From Prochlorococcus marinus XMU1402 (GTDB lineage: Bacteria; Cyanobacteriota; Cyanobacteriia; PCC-6307; Cyanobiaceae), in the NCBI RefSeq assembly GCF_017696205.1, contig NZ_JAAORD010000001.1, forward strand, positions 682,001-746,000: a stretch of DNA of 64,000 nt. The letters are read 5' to 3'. Each line of letters starts with the position of its first letter. Positions within the stretch are counted from its first letter, which is position 1. This document shows, in pieces, positions 1-9,120 of this stretch. The notes under the pieces were generated by a model that made no database searches, was not told the DNA's origin, and was given only the letters and a program-made list of their open reading frames with translations. The translations under genes and the position numbers were made by a program.

Positions 1-224
1 TTGAAACTGCAGAGAAAAGATCACTTTCTGAACTTGGAATAGGTAAAAAAAGCGGGGCAAAAATTTTGGCTATAAAAGAGAACGAAAAATTATTTACTAA
101 CCCTGGCGGTAATTTTATACTTCAGCCAGGTCAGGTATTAATAGCATTTGGTAGTAAAGAACAACTAAATATTTTGAACGGATTATTAGGTAATCTTGTC
201 GTAGCAGTAGAGCTATTAAAATAA
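1..224 (+). CDS. K+ channel/transporter, TrkA-C (RCK) domain, C-terminal end only
   Basis: The open frame enters from the left edge and stops at 222-224, giving about 73 residues. The segment reads like a TrkA-C (RCK C) domain: it has the KSGAKILAIKENEK strand region, then FTNPGGNFILQPGQVLIAFG, where the proline-glycine turn and the 'GQVLIAFG' strand are typical of the domain that closes a ligand-binding regulatory module of K+ channels and Trk systems. The membrane part must lie upstream of the window, so channel versus Trk-type uptake protein cannot be decided here. The domain assignment is from pattern recognition, not a search. Confidence 0.7.
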   Translation, partial: ETAEKRSLSELGIGKKSGAKILAIKENEKLFTNPGGNFILQPGQVLIAFGSKEQLNILNGLLGNLVVAVELLK

Positions 225-278
225 ATAAATCGAGATTCAGAATTAATTGCTAAATTGATTTTGGTTGGAATAAATTAA

Positions 279-632
279 ATGAAAATATTTAAATTTCTAT
301 TCGTTATTCCTGTAATAACTTTAATTATTATTTTTCAAACCTCTTTGCAAAACAGATATCTAATGGCTTCTGATATTAGAAATGGAGAAACAATTTTTAG
401 AAATGTTTGTGCAGGCTGCCATGTAAGAGGTGGATCAGTAGTTCTTAAAGGATCCAAATCATTAAAACTTTCCGACCTTGAAAAAAGAGGAATAGCAGAT
501 GTAAATTCAATAACAATTATTGCCAATGAAGGTATTGGTTTTATGAGGGGTTATAAAAATAAATTGAAGGATGGAGAGGATAAGGTTCTTGCACAATGGA
601 TCATTCAAAATGCAGAAAAAGGTTGGGAGTAG
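279..632 (+). CDS. c6-like cytochrome c, lumenal/periplasmic
   Basis: A 117 aa protein with a hydrophobic N-terminal segment (residues about 4-23, signal peptide or anchor) followed by a class I c-type haem site CAGCH at residues 44-48. Met89 in 'GFMRGY' is the likely sixth haem ligand. Length and layout match cyanobacterial cytochrome c6 or its low-abundance variants, soluble electron carriers in the thylakoid lumen or periplasm. It lacks the usual mature N-terminus of standard PetJ, so it may be a variant (c6B/c6C-like) rather than the main photosystem I donor. It lies between a K+ channel end and phoB, and is followed by its own strong terminator, so it is probably monocistronic. Confidence 0.8.
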   Translation: MKIFKFLFVIPVITLIIIFQTSLQNRYLMASDIRNGETIFRNVCAGCHVRGGSVVLKGSKSLKLSDLEKRGIADVNSITIIANEGIGFMRGYKNKLKDGEDKVLAQWIIQNAEKGWE

Positions 633-642
633 ATGAAAAGTT

Positions 643-688
643 TGCTTCTTTAATATGTTTGTGTGAGGAAAATTAAAGAAGCATTTTT
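643..688 (+). terminator. Rho-independent terminator after the cytochrome gene
   Basis: A perfect 12-bp inverted repeat (TGCTTCTTTAAT at 643-654 with ATTAAAGAAGCA at 672-683), a 17-nt loop, and five T residues directly after the stem (684-688). It closes the cytochrome transcript before phoB. Confidence 0.8.
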
Positions 689-703
689 ATATTAAATAAA
701 CAG

Positions 704-721
704 GTTTAAGGACAAATTAAA
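704..721 (+). promoter_or_regulatory. Weak Pho-box-like repeat before phoB
   Basis: GTTTAAG at 704-710 and AATTAAA at 715-721 are spaced 11 bp start to start, the pitch seen in the stronger candidates before pstS and pstC. The second half is poor and TTAA is common in this AT-rich DNA, so autoregulation of phoB through this site is only a possibility. Confidence 0.2.
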
Positions 722-826
722 AAGCAAATAAGATCAAATAAAAAATAAGCATTGAATGTAAAGTAAATATGAAATAATTACATCAAATAAATTTGATTAT
801 ATAAAATTAATTTGTTGGGTTTTTAA

Positions 827-1555
827 ATGACTATTAAAGATCATAAAAGTTTGCAAGACTCAAAAATTCTTCTTGTAGAGGATGATAAGAGTATTAGGCT
901 GACAGTATGTGAATCATTGAAAGGCGAAGGTTTTCAAGTGTTAACTTTTAAGGATGGTTTAAGTGCCTCAAAATTTATTGACGATAATACTAGAAATGAT
1001 ATAGACCTTATAATTCTTGACGTGATGTTGCCAGGGCTTAATGGATTAGAGTTATGCAGAAAAATAAGAAATGAAGAAAATTATACACCTATATTAATTT
1101 TGAGTGCTAAAGATAATGAATCAGACCGGGTTCTTGGATTAGAGGTTGGTGCTGATGATTATTTAACAAAACCTTTTGGTTTAAATGAATTAATTGCCAG
1201 ATCAAGAGCATTAATAAGAAGATCTAAACGTAATAAGAAATATATAGACAAAAGACAAACCATCATTGAGTTTAATCATATAAAAATGTTTTTAGAAGAA
1301 TGCAGAGTAACTTCTTTTGATAGGGAAATAACTTTATCTCCAAAAGAATTTAAATTATTAGAGTTATTTATGAAAAGTCCAAAAAGGGTATGGTCAAGGG
1401 ATTTAATTCTTGAAAAAATATGGGAAATTGACTTTATTGGTGATACTAAAACAGTAGATGTTCATGTTAGATGGCTTAGAGAAAAATTAGAAGAAGATCC
1501 CTCAGCGCCAAAACTTCTGAAAACTGTAAGAGGTTTTGGATATAAGTTTGGGTGA
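827..1555 (+). CDS. phoB: PhoB-type response regulator (OmpR family)
   Basis: A 242 aa two-domain regulator. The receiver domain (residues about 12-130) has the acidic pair D19-D20, the phospho-acceptor Asp65 in LIILDVMLPG, and the conserved Lys in TKPFG. The C-terminal winged-helix domain (about 145-240) ends in the typical VRWLREKLEEDP / VRGFGYKF strands of OmpR/PhoB proteins. It should bind Pho boxes and activate the phosphate-starvation regulon, whose members (porin, pstS, pstCAB) follow within 12 kb. It overlaps phoR by 4 bp, so the two are probably translationally coupled. Assignment to PhoB rather than another OmpR-family member rests on this context. Confidence 0.93.
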   Translation: MTIKDHKSLQDSKILLVEDDKSIRLTVCESLKGEGFQVLTFKDGLSASKFIDDNTRNDIDLIILDVMLPGLNGLELCRKIRNEENYTPILILSAKDNESDRVLGLEVGADDYLTKPFGLNELIARSRALIRRSKRNKKYIDKRQTIIEFNHIKMFLEECRVTSFDREITLSPKEFKLLELFMKSPKRVWSRDLILEKIWEIDFIGDTKTVDVHVRWLREKLEEDPSAPKLLKTVRGFGYKFG

Positions 1556-2706
1556 AAATGAAAACACTTCAAGAGGTATTAATTTTATTTTATAAGAAAT
1601 GGAAAAATAAGGTTAAAGGATTTTCAAAAAATAATAAAAATATTGAATCAACTAAAAAAAAGAACCAACAAATTTTTGATTTTCCATTTGATAAAGTTAA
1701 ACCACAGCAACTTTTGTCTTGGTTAGATTATTCATCTCAAGGATGGATGATTTTGTCATCTGATCTAACAATAAAATTTATCAATCAGAAAGCTTTATCT
1801 CTCATTAAGTTTATTAAATATAAAGACGTTATTGGAAAAGCAATTAATGATATTAATGAGCTCGACGTAGTAAGAAATAAAATTCTATATTCTAGAAAAA
1901 AAGATTTCCCAATCAGCCTAGATTGCGCCATTTCGGGGGAACCCATTTCTGTAAATATTGTTAGAGCAAGGAAGAAAAATTATTTAATATTGCTAGAGAG
2001 TAAATTATCAATCGAATCCATAAAAAAAAGACAGAATCAATTAATCAATGATGTGTCTCATGAACTGAAAACACCTCTTACATCTCTTATTTTAATAGGC
2101 GAAAGATTGGAAGCAGTAGTATCAAAGAAAGATAAATATCTTGTTAAAAGACTTAAGAAAGAATCTAAAAGACTAAGAAAAATGGTCGAAGAGACTTTAG
2201 AGCTTTCCAAGTTAGAAAGTAGCGAATCTTTTAATAAAAACAAAAAAATATCTATTTCAGATTTAATAATGGAATCTTGGCAAACCTTAAAACCTCTTGC
2301 AGAAAAGAAAGATGTAAAAATAAATTTACTGATACCAACAAAATATTTTATATCTGCAGATATTGAAAATTTAAAAAGAGCTTTTATAAATATTTTGGAT
2401 AATGCTATTCGTTATTCCCCAGCTAATGAAGAAATTCAAATTGAAATTTTCAAAAGAGATAGTTCTGTTGTTATAAGAGTTAGAGATAAAGGTATTGGAT
2501 TAGAAGAAAATGAATTTAATGATATTTTTTCTCGTTTTTATAGAGGTGATCCATCAAGGACTAAATTCAAGAAAAGCGGAAGTGGTTTAGGTCTTTCAAT
2601 AACAAAAAAAATAATCAATAACAATAAAGGTTTTATAAAGGCTTTTAATCATAAGGATGGTGGAGCAATTATAGAAGTTATCTTCCCATTGACGGAAGAA
2701 TTTTGA
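1552..2706 (+). CDS. phoR: PhoR-type sensor histidine kinase
   Basis: A 384 aa kinase. Residues about 58-150 look like a PAS-type sensor segment, the HisKA domain has the phospho-acceptor His170 in NDVSHELKTPLTSL, and the ATPase domain shows the N box (NILDNAIRYSP), G1 (DKGIGL) and G2 (GSGLGLSI). There is no strong membrane segment, so it is probably cytoplasmic or peripheral, sensing phosphate through the Pst system. The chosen start is GTG at 1552, overlapping the phoB stop; ATG at 1558 would remove only two residues. The gene looks intact. Adjacent phoB is the expected partner. Confidence 0.92.
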   Translation: MKMKTLQEVLILFYKKWKNKVKGFSKNNKNIESTKKKNQQIFDFPFDKVKPQQLLSWLDYSSQGWMILSSDLTIKFINQKALSLIKFIKYKDVIGKAINDINELDVVRNKILYSRKKDFPISLDCAISGEPISVNIVRARKKNYLILLESKLSIESIKKRQNQLINDVSHELKTPLTSLILIGERLEAVVSKKDKYLVKRLKKESKRLRKMVEETLELSKLESSESFNKNKKISISDLIMESWQTLKPLAEKKDVKINLLIPTKYFISADIENLKRAFINILDNAIRYSPANEEIQIEIFKRDSSVVIRVRDKGIGLEENEFNDIFSRFYRGDPSRTKFKKSGSGLGLSITKKIINNNKGFIKAFNHKDGGAIIEVIFPLTEEF

Positions 2707-2769
2707 GATTTATGTAAAAATTATTTGATTGTTTTTAATACATTCACAACCTTTTTTTGTTGAAATAAA

Positions 2770-2793
2770 AAAGCCTGCAATTTTGCAGGCTTT
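2770..2793 (-). terminator. Terminator downstream of the porin gene
   Basis: An 11-bp inverted repeat (AAAGCCTGCAA at 2770-2780, TTGCAGGCTTT at 2783-2793). Read on the minus strand it is followed by a run of six T residues, so it should end the porin transcript. On the plus strand only three T residues follow, so it may end the phoR transcript weakly. Confidence 0.75.
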
Positions 2794-2827
2794 AGATATG
2801 CGTAGAATTTTAAGAACTTCGATAAGA

Positions 2828-4198
2828 CTAGAACTTGAATGAAGTCTTAACCATTACACCAGTCATATCATCTGTATTTGCAGCTGATACATCCTTTGCG
2901 AAAACTAATGGAGTAATTGTCATACCATCGTTTATTTGGTAGGAGTAGTATGCCTCATACATGTACTGAGCGTCTGTATCTTCAACAGTGTTAACTCTTG
3001 TACCCATTCCGATTCCAAGCTCACCAGGTCCAACTTCAGGCCATGTTAGTCCAACGAAGAAGTTTGATAATCCGTCGTTGTTACCAACAACACTACCATC
3101 TTCACCAGCTTCGTAACCAACACTTATTGAAGGAAGTCCTTCAGAATCAGGAGTGTAGTAAGCATTAAGAGCAACGAATGAATCAACCTCCATGTTGTCA
3201 TTAACTGGAGCTCCATCTTCAGTAACAGCGTAAGTTGCTGAAACACCATAGTTATCACCTGTATAAGCGAAGTTAATACCATAAGCATCAACACCTTCTT
3301 CGTTAGCTATGTCATTTTCGTCACCAGCCCAACCTACAGCAGCAGTTAAACCGTTACCGAAGTCATATTCAGCACCTATGTATGCGCCATCATTATCAAC
3401 GTCGCCGTTAGGTGTACCACACTCATCAAGAGTGTCACCAGGTGTTCCGTAAGTGCAAGCCTTGGTGAACAATTTACCACCACCTATGTCATCACCAACC
3501 ATAACTGTTGTCTTATCACCAAGTGGGAATTTATAAGAGATCTCGTCAAGTCTTAAAGCTTCACCAGCTATAGTGTCTCCACCAAACTCATCAATACCTG
3601 GCGCGTCAGAATTACCAGTATCGAATTTAATTTCAAGATTATCTTCACCAGTGAAACTTGTAGTTAATTTCATGCCGAAGTCATAACCTGCTCCTAAGTT
3701 GTCATCACGATCGTTACCACCGTCATCGTCATAACTGATACCAGCGAAGAAGTTAGCACCGAATGACGCCGTTGTAGTTTCTGAGAAACTTGCAGCTTCA
3801 ATTCCATTAACACGAGCTTCGAGGCCATCCACTCTTCCTTTCATAATTGCTAACTCAGAACCAAGTTCATCACTTAACCTGTCTATTGCAGCTTCATTCA
3901 TCAAGCCTTCACCGCCTGCAATTAGATTATTTAATTCAGCAGCAGCTTCTAAACGAGAGACAGAGTTACCATTGAATCTTGGACTATTTGTAAGATCCTT
4001 TAAAGAATCGTAAGCCCAATCTCCTGGAAATAAAGTATCAGATTTGAAATCACTTAAAGATACTAGATTGTTAGAGTTTGAATAATCGCTAAGATCATAT
4101 GTATTGACCTCAGCAGCATTTACTGCAAATCCTGAAGCAATTGAAATGATTGCAGGAGCAGCAATTAATTTTTGAAAAAGTTTCATAAACCTCAACAC
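2828..4198 (-). CDS. Outer-membrane porin with SLH domain (Som/OprB-like; PhoE-type by context)
   Basis: A 456 aa protein with a signal peptide (start to about 'GFAVNA|AEVN'), an SLH-type module (about 45-95, SLSDFKSDTLFPGDWAYDSL with SRLEAAAELN), a short coiled coil (DRLSDELGSELAIMKGRVDG), then a long Gly/Asp/Asn-rich beta-barrel ending in Phe (MVKTSFKF), the usual outer-membrane insertion signal. This architecture is that of cyanobacterial Som/OprB porins. It is divergent from pstS, lies beside phoBR and has a Pho-box-like pair about 40 nt upstream of its start, which suggests a phosphate-starvation-induced porin for phosphate entry. ATG at 4198 is used; a second Met (residue 5) could also start it. 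Confidence 0.85.
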   Translation of the reverse strand: MLRFMKLFQKLIAAPAIISIASGFAVNAAEVNTYDLSDYSNSNNLVSLSDFKSDTLFPGDWAYDSLKDLTNSPRFNGNSVSRLEAAAELNNLIAGGEGLMNEAAIDRLSDELGSELAIMKGRVDGLEARVNGIEAASFSETTTASFGANFFAGISYDDDGGNDRDDNLGAGYDFGMKLTTSFTGEDNLEIKFDTGNSDAPGIDEFGGDTIAGEALRLDEISYKFPLGDKTTVMVGDDIGGGKLFTKACTYGTPGDTLDECGTPNGDVDNDGAYIGAEYDFGNGLTAAVGWAGDENDIANEEGVDAYGINFAYTGDNYGVSATYAVTEDGAPVNDNMEVDSFVALNAYYTPDSEGLPSISVGYEAGEDGSVVGNNDGLSNFFVGLTWPEVGPGELGIGMGTRVNTVEDTDAQYMYEAYYSYQINDGMTITPLVFAKDVSAANTDDMTGVMVKTSFKF

Positions 4199-4239
4199 GT
4201 AAAAATGGATATTGATCCAAACTTATGAGAACGAATTCA

Positions 4240-4257
4240 GGTTAAGAAACGGATAAG
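4240..4257 (-). promoter_or_regulatory. Candidate Pho box for the porin gene
   Basis: On the minus strand the sequence reads CTTATCC GTTT CTTAACC: two 7-mers at 11-bp pitch, matching the cyanobacterial Pho-box pattern of tandem PyTTAAPyPy-type repeats. It lies about 42-59 nt upstream of the porin start, a position where PhoB could replace the -35 element. Confidence 0.55.
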
Positions 4258-4288
4258 AAATAAAGTAAAAAGGTAAATTTAAAAAGAA

Positions 4289-4306
4289 CTTAAACTGCTC
4301 TTAAAG
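4289..4306 (+). promoter_or_regulatory. Candidate Pho box, pstS-facing orientation
   Basis: CTTAAAC (4289-4295), four spacer bases, CTTAAAG (4300-4306): 11-bp pitch, reading toward pstS. It lies about 210 nt upstream of the pstS start, far for a class II site, so it may cooperate with the nearer pair at 4413-4430 or drive a longer leader. Confidence 0.45.
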
Positions 4307-4412
4307 TAAATAAAAAAAATTTTTTAATTTTCTCGTACAAAAGTTAAAAATTAACCTAATTTTATTTTTAAATATTTTCAAAACCAAACGAAAAAGCTCT
4401 AATCAAGATTTA

Positions 4413-4430
4413 GTTTAAGTAATGGTTAAG
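4413..4430 (-). promoter_or_regulatory. Candidate Pho box near the pstS promoter, reverse orientation
   Basis: GTTTAAG (4413-4419) and GGTTAAG (4424-4430) at 11-bp pitch; on the minus strand this is CTTAACC-N4-CTTAAAC. A third, weaker TTAA element follows 11 bp further (4435-4441). It is about 87 nt upstream of pstS. A TATAAA hexamer at 4490-4495 could be the -10 element of pstS. Confidence 0.45.
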
Positions 4431-4516
4431 AACTAATTAATTTAAAGATAAACTTTAAATTAAAGAGTATTTGTTTTCATGTTAAGTGCTATAAATATGT
4501 TGTCTTTCGTTAATTC

Positions 4517-5497
4517 ATGAAATCAATGAACATAGCTAAGAAAGCTTTGGTCTTTACTTCTGTAGTTGCCATTGCTGCTGGCACAAGTGTTTCGGCAAAA
4601 ACAAGATTAAGTGGTGCTGGAGCATCATTTCCTGCCAAAATTTACACTCGATGGTTTTTTGATCTAGCAAAATCTGGCGGCCCAAGAGTTAATTATCAAG
4701 CTGTCGGCTCTGGTTCTGGAAGAAAAGCATTTATTGATCAGACTGTAAACTTTGGTGCTTCTGATGATCCCATGAAAGATAAAGATATAGCAAAAGTTAC
4801 TAGAGGACTAGTACAGATACCTATGGTTGGAGGTACTATTGCATTCGGTTATAACTACGACTGTGATTTGAAACTTTCCCAAGAAAAAGCAGTACAAGTT
4901 GCTATGGGAATGATTAAAGATTGGAAAGAATTAGGTTGTAAACCAGGGAAATTGACTTGGACCCATCGTTCTGATGGATCAGGTACAACTAAAGCCTTTA
5001 CAAACTCCATGGAAGCGTTTTCAAGAACTTGGACTTTAGGAACTGGTAAATCAGTTAAGTGGCCGGCAGGTGTTGGTGCAAAAGGTAATTCTGGTGTCGC
5101 TGGAGTTATACAAAACACTCCTGGCGCAATTGGTTATGTTAACCAGTCTTATATAAAAGGTAATGTTAAAGCTGCTGCACTTCAGAATCTTTCTGGAGAA
5201 TATGTAAAGCCTACAGTTGAGGCAGGAGCAAAAGCTCTTAATGGCATTACTTTAGATGAAAATCTTGCGGGTAAAAATCCTAATCCAACTGCAAAAGGAG
5301 CATATCCTATAGCTTCATTAACGTGGATACTTGCCTATGAAGAAGGTAATGGTAGAAACACTAAAGCTATCAAACAAGCCTTTAATACATTGTTAAGTGA
5401 TGAGTATCAAGATAAAGCTCCATCACTAGGATTTGTCCCTTTGAAAGGCGATATTCTTGAGAAATCAAGAGCTGCTGTAAAAAGAATCGGTAAATAA
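4517..5497 (+). CDS. pstS: Phosphate-binding protein PstS of the Pst ABC importer
   Basis: A 326 aa periplasmic phosphate-binding protein. A signal peptide ends near Ala27 (TSVSA|KT; no lipobox). The mature protein opens with LSGAGASFPAKIYTRWF and contains the phosphate-ligand segments GSGSGRKAF, FGASDDPM and the loop HRSDGSGTTKAFT, all hallmarks of PstS. It delivers phosphate to PstC-PstA, whose genes lie 4.4 kb downstream after the arsenic genes. It is flanked by Pho-box-like repeats upstream and a strong terminator downstream, consistent with high, separately controlled expression. ATG at 4517 is chosen; ATG at 4526 would still leave a signal peptide. Confidence 0.95.
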   Translation: MKSMNIAKKALVFTSVVAIAAGTSVSAKTRLSGAGASFPAKIYTRWFFDLAKSGGPRVNYQAVGSGSGRKAFIDQTVNFGASDDPMKDKDIAKVTRGLVQIPMVGGTIAFGYNYDCDLKLSQEKAVQVAMGMIKDWKELGCKPGKLTWTHRSDGSGTTKAFTNSMEAFSRTWTLGTGKSVKWPAGVGAKGNSGVAGVIQNTPGAIGYVNQSYIKGNVKAAALQNLSGEYVKPTVEAGAKALNGITLDENLAGKNPNPTAKGAYPIASLTWILAYEEGNGRNTKAIKQAFNTLLSDEYQDKAPSLGFVPLKGDILEKSRAAVKRIGK

Positions 5498-5519
5498 ATC
5501 GTAAGACAAACATTTAAAT

Positions 5520-5546
5520 GGGGGAATTTATTTCCTCCTTTTTTTT
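5520..5546 (+). terminator. Terminator after pstS
   Basis: A 7-bp stem (GGGGGAA at 5520-5526 with TTCCTCC at 5532-5538, one G-U pair), a 5-nt loop, and an 8-base T run (5539-5546). The T run reaches the stop codon of the convergent chrA. Confidence 0.8.
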
Positions 5547-6771
5547 ATGCGAACAAATATTTTGACAAACCTAATATTAAAGAAAAAAGAATAAGTATGT
5601 AGGTTGGAACTATTTTAAAAAAAGATAATAGTGTGGAGATTAAAACTATAAAAATAGAGCTAATTAAAAAGAATTTTGATGAAAAACTATTTTCAATTAA
5701 ATTAAAGCCAGAGAAAATAACTGCTCCTGGAATTGTATTGATTACTCCTTCGATAAAGTAATTAATCGATTTAATTCTGTTTTTTATGAAGGCTTTTCCA
5801 AAAACAAAAATCAATAAAAAACTTGGTAAAAAAATTGCAAAAGTTGATATAAATGAATACTTTAAAGCTTCATTTAATCCTCCGACCGAAAACCCAGCTT
5901 TGTATCCAATAAAACTTGTAGTTAATAAGACAGGACCAGGTGTTATCTGGCCAATCATTATCCCATCTATAAATTCATTATTTGTTAACCATCCTTGTGA
6001 GACAACATAATCACTCATTAGAGGAATGATTACTAATCCCCCTCCAAAAATAAAAAGTCCCGATTTCAAGAAGAAAAAAAACAGATTAAGATAATCTATT
6101 AAAAACTTTGAGTTTGTAGAGTGCTTTAAAAAATTATAAAACTTGGCAATATACAAAAAGATTGAGCTAGTTAAAAATGAGGTTGTTGAAAATATAGATA
6201 AAGGAACCAAGCTATAAAAAATATTTTTCCATTGCTGTAAGAAAATATTTATCAAACCTGCAATAGTAAGAATTGTTATGAGAGGAAATTGAATACTATT
6301 ATATTTTGCAAATATAAGTAGAAATAAGATTGAGCTAGAGAATAATACTCGATCTAACTTTAATCTTTTTTTTAAAAGAACTAATGCAAATGAAAAAATT
6401 ATTCCTGCAATAATAGGAGGATTAAAATAAATTAAATCATTTAGAAATTCTGATCCTGAATAAATTTGCCAAAAAAAGCTAAGAACTAATACCGAAATGA
6501 ATCCTGGGATAATGAAACATAAACCGGATATCAATCCACCAAGATAACCATTAATTTTAAGACCTATATATATTGCTAATTGAGTGGATATTGGCCCAGG
6601 AAGCAATTGACATAAACCAATACCTTTTTCAAAAGATTGTGTAGAGATTAATTTTTTATTATTTATAAGTTCATCTTCGAATAAAGAAATATGAGCATAT
6701 GGTCCTCCAAAACTGAAAATACCAATTTTTAGAAAAATTTTTGCAAGTTCAATTAAGGATATTTTTGTCAT
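5545..6771 (-). CDS. chrA: Chromate-transporter-family (CHR) membrane protein
   Basis: A 408 aa hydrophobic protein with the two tandem halves of long-chain CHR-family transporters. The first half carries SFGGPYAHI and [15 protein letters not shown]; the second repeats the pattern with [13 protein letters not shown] and [16 protein letters not shown]. About ten to twelve membrane segments are evident. The family exports chromate (or related oxyanions) across the inner membrane. It starts 30 bp after arsJ on the same strand, so it is probably the last gene of a gap-arsJ-chrA operon under ArsR control. Substrate specificity cannot be read from sequence; another oxyanion is possible. Confidence 0.85.
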   Translation of the reverse strand: MTKISLIELAKIFLKIGIFSFGGPYAHISLFEDELINNKKLISTQSFEKGIGLCQLLPGPISTQLAIYIGLKINGYLGGLISGLCFIIPGFISVLVLSFFWQIYSGSEFLNDLIYFNPPIIAGIIFSFALVLLKKRLKLDRVLFSSSILFLLIFAKYNSIQFPLITILTIAGLINIFLQQWKNIFYSLVPLSIFSTTSFLTSSIFLYIAKFYNFLKHSTNSKFLIDYLNLFFFFLKSGLFIFGGGLVIIPLMSDYVVSQGWLTNNEFIDGIMIGQITPGPVLLTTSFIGYKAGFSVGGLNEALKYSFISTFAIFLPSFLLIFVFGKAFIKNRIKSINYFIEGVINTIPGAVIFSGFNLIENSFSSKFFLISSIFIVLISTLLSFFKIVPTYILILFSLILGLSKYLFA

Positions 6772-6801
6772 TTAAATACTCTAATTTCTAAAAATTAGTT
6801 T

Positions 6802-8061
6802 TTATGGTGATGATAAGCTTTGTTTGATTGATGGTAATTTAAGACTCGAAATCCAAGATAATAATATTAGAAGTGATGAAAAATAAAGACAATATTGAAG
6901 ACCAATACTCGGATTTCTCCCAATCATAAATAGTAAGCCAGATAGTAATGTTCCAACTAGTCTTCCAGCCGCATTTGCCATGTAATAGAAGCCAACATTT
7001 AAACTGACTTTTTCATTATCAGAGTAGGCCAAAATCATATAAGAATGTGTGGAGGAATTCATTGCAAAAACAAATCCAAAAATAGTAAGTCCTAAAATTA
7101 TTGCTATCGATGGAGAACTTTCTCTCCATAATGCGACTCCTATCAAAGACGGTATGACCATTAATACGGCACTCCAAAATTGGATAGCTTTACGATCTGG
7201 ACTTTCTTTCTGGCCCCACATCTTTCTAATTGCTGGAGCCGAAGCCTGAACAATTCCATAACCTATTACCCAGGCCCCAAGAAATAATCCTATCTCCATG
7301 TAGTCCCAACCAAATGCCATATCTAGGAATACTGGAAGAGCTACAACAAACCAAACATCTCTTGCTCCAAAAAGAAAGAATCTTGCTGCTGAAAGAATAT
7401 TTATTGCATTTGATTTTGAAAAAAGATCATTAAAAGCTGGTTTGGTTTTCATCTTGCCAATTTCTCCAGGCAAAATTAATGTCAATAAAAAGGCTAAGCA
7501 GAGTCCAAAACCCATAATTCCTACAGCATTATTGAATCCAAATAACTTATATAGAAGTCCACCTAAGAAAAAGCCAACTCCCTTAAGAGCATTTTTAGAA
7601 CCAGTTAAAATAGCAACCCATTTAAAAAGTTGTTTTTGGCCAGTATCATTGCCATCATTTGTCTCTGGAACTATCGTCTTAACAGCACTTTTAGCACTCA
7701 TTTTGTTTAGATCTTTTGCTATCCCACTGACTGCTTGAGCAACCATAACGTATACGACACTAAATATTATTGGCCAATCCTCCTTAACTGGAATAAGCAT
7801 GAAAAGAGCAATGATTTGAAGGATAGTCCCAATCCATAAAGTAAGCCTTAAACCATATCTTGCTCCTATCCAACCACCATATAGATTAGTAATTATTCCA
7901 AAAAACTCATAAAAAAGGAAAAGTAAAGCAATTTGTAGAGTTGTGTAACCTAGCTCATGAAAGTGACCAACAACTAATAATCTTAATGCGCCGTCAGTGA
8001 GCGTGAATGCCCAATAGTTTGCTGTTACAACACTATATTGTTGAATATTAGATAACTTCAT
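6802..8061 (-). CDS. arsJ: ArsJ, organoarsenical (1-arseno-3-phosphoglycerate) exporter, MFS
   Basis: A 419 aa major-facilitator protein with about 11-12 membrane segments; the N-terminal part YWAFTLTDGALRLLVVGHFH and YGGWIGARYGL match what is known of ArsJ. ArsJ exports 1-arseno-3-phosphoglycerate, the unstable product made when glyceraldehyde-3-phosphate dehydrogenase uses arsenate instead of phosphate. The gene follows gap by 11 bp, and the pair faces arsR, the standard gap-arsJ arrangement. Placement inside the phosphate-uptake cluster makes sense, as arsenate enters through phosphate transporters during phosphate starvation. Confidence 0.9.
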   Translation of the reverse strand: MKLSNIQQYSVVTANYWAFTLTDGALRLLVVGHFHELGYTTLQIALLFLFYEFFGIITNLYGGWIGARYGLRLTLWIGTILQIIALFMLIPVKEDWPIIFSVVYVMVAQAVSGIAKDLNKMSAKSAVKTIVPETNDGNDTGQKQLFKWVAILTGSKNALKGVGFFLGGLLYKLFGFNNAVGIMGFGLCLAFLLTLILPGEIGKMKTKPAFNDLFSKSNAINILSAARFFLFGARDVWFVVALPVFLDMAFGWDYMEIGLFLGAWVIGYGIVQASAPAIRKMWGQKESPDRKAIQFWSAVLMVIPSLIGVALWRESSPSIAIILGLTIFGFVFAMNSSTHSYMILAYSDNEKVSLNVGFYYMANAAGRLVGTLLSGLLFMIGRNPSIGLQYCLYFSSLLILLSWISSLKLPSIKQSLSSP

Positions 8062-8072
8062 AAAGACATAAA

Positions 8073-9098
8073 TTAAATCTCTTTTTTGATTACATATTCA
8101 GTAAGATCTGCAAGTCTGCAGCTGTAGCCCCACTCGTTGTCATACCAAGCGTATATTTTTAATAAATTTGAATTAACAACCATCGTTGATAAACTATCAA
8201 CTATTGAACTTCTAGAGTCATTTACATAATCTGCAGAAACTAAAGGTCTTTCTTCGTAGCCAAGAATTCCTTTTAAATAAGTTTCTGAAGCTTCTTTAAG
8301 TGCCAAATTTACTTGTTCAACTGTCACTTTATTATTTAATTCAAAAACTGCATCTGTTAAAGAACCATTAAGTAGAGGAACTCTTACAGCATGGCCATTT
8401 AATTTTCCTTTTAATTCTGGAAAGATCTCAGCGATAGCTTTGGCAGATCCAGTAGTAGTAGGTATTAAACTTTGCATACATCCTCTTGCTCTCCTCAAAT
8501 CACTTTTATAAAAATCTACAGGGACTTGAGTGTTCGTTACATCGTGAATAGTTGTAATAGCGCCATGTTTAATTGAAAAATTTTCATTAATCACCTTTAC
8601 TATCGGAGCTAAACAATTTGTAGTGCAGGATGCTGCAGTTACTAATTTATGTTTGGAAGGGTCATAAAGACTTTGATTTATGCCATAAACAACATTAAGT
8701 GATTTAGCTTCCGCAACAATTCCTTTGACTGGACAAGCTACTATTACTCTTTTCATCCCTAGAGAATCAAAATAGGGATTTAGTTTGTCTGGCTTTTTAT
8801 TCTTTCCTGTACATTCCAAAATAATATCTACAGAAGATTTTTCCCAAGGAACATCTAGGTAATTTTTGAAAGATGTGTAAGCTAATTTCTTTCCATCAAT
8901 TATTATTGCTTCTTCTTTGACCTTTATATCTTTCACCCATCTACCATGGACTGAATCGAATTCGAGTAGATGCGCAGCGGCATTCGAATCTCCTGCTATC
9001 TCATTAATGTGAGTTATTTCTATATCAGCTCTATCCCATAATGCTCTGAAAACTAATCTACCAATTCTTCCAAAACCATTAATTCCAATTTTCATCAC
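8073..9098 (-). CDS. gap: ArsJ-associated glyceraldehyde-3-phosphate dehydrogenase
   Basis: A 341 aa GAPDH. The Rossmann motif [10 protein letters not shown] is at residues 5-14; the active-site motif ASCTTNC gives the nucleophile Cys158, and His185 in ITTIHDVTN is the catalytic base. The C-terminal YDNEWGYS is present. The photosynthetic GAPDH (Gap2) must be elsewhere in the genome; this copy is next to arsJ and arsR, so its likely job is to convert arsenate plus glyceraldehyde 3-phosphate to 1-arseno-3-phosphoglycerate for ArsJ. A palindrome 23 bp before the start is the probable ArsR operator. The function in arsenic rather than carbon metabolism is inferred from context. Confidence 0.9.
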   Translation of the reverse strand: MMKIGINGFGRIGRLVFRALWDRADIEITHINEIAGDSNAAAHLLEFDSVHGRWVKDIKVKEEAIIIDGKKLAYTSFKNYLDVPWEKSSVDIILECTGKNKKPDKLNPYFDSLGMKRVIVACPVKGIVAEAKSLNVVYGINQSLYDPSKHKLVTAASCTTNCLAPIVKVINENFSIKHGAITTIHDVTNTQVPVDFYKSDLRRARGCMQSLIPTTTGSAKAIAEIFPELKGKLNGHAVRVPLLNGSLTDAVFELNNKVTVEQVNLALKEASETYLKGILGYEERPLVSADYVNDSRSSIVDSLSTMVVNSNLLKIYAWYDNEWGYSCRLADLTEYVIKKEI

Positions 9099-9120
9099 TA
9101 TGAAATCTCCTAGATAAATT

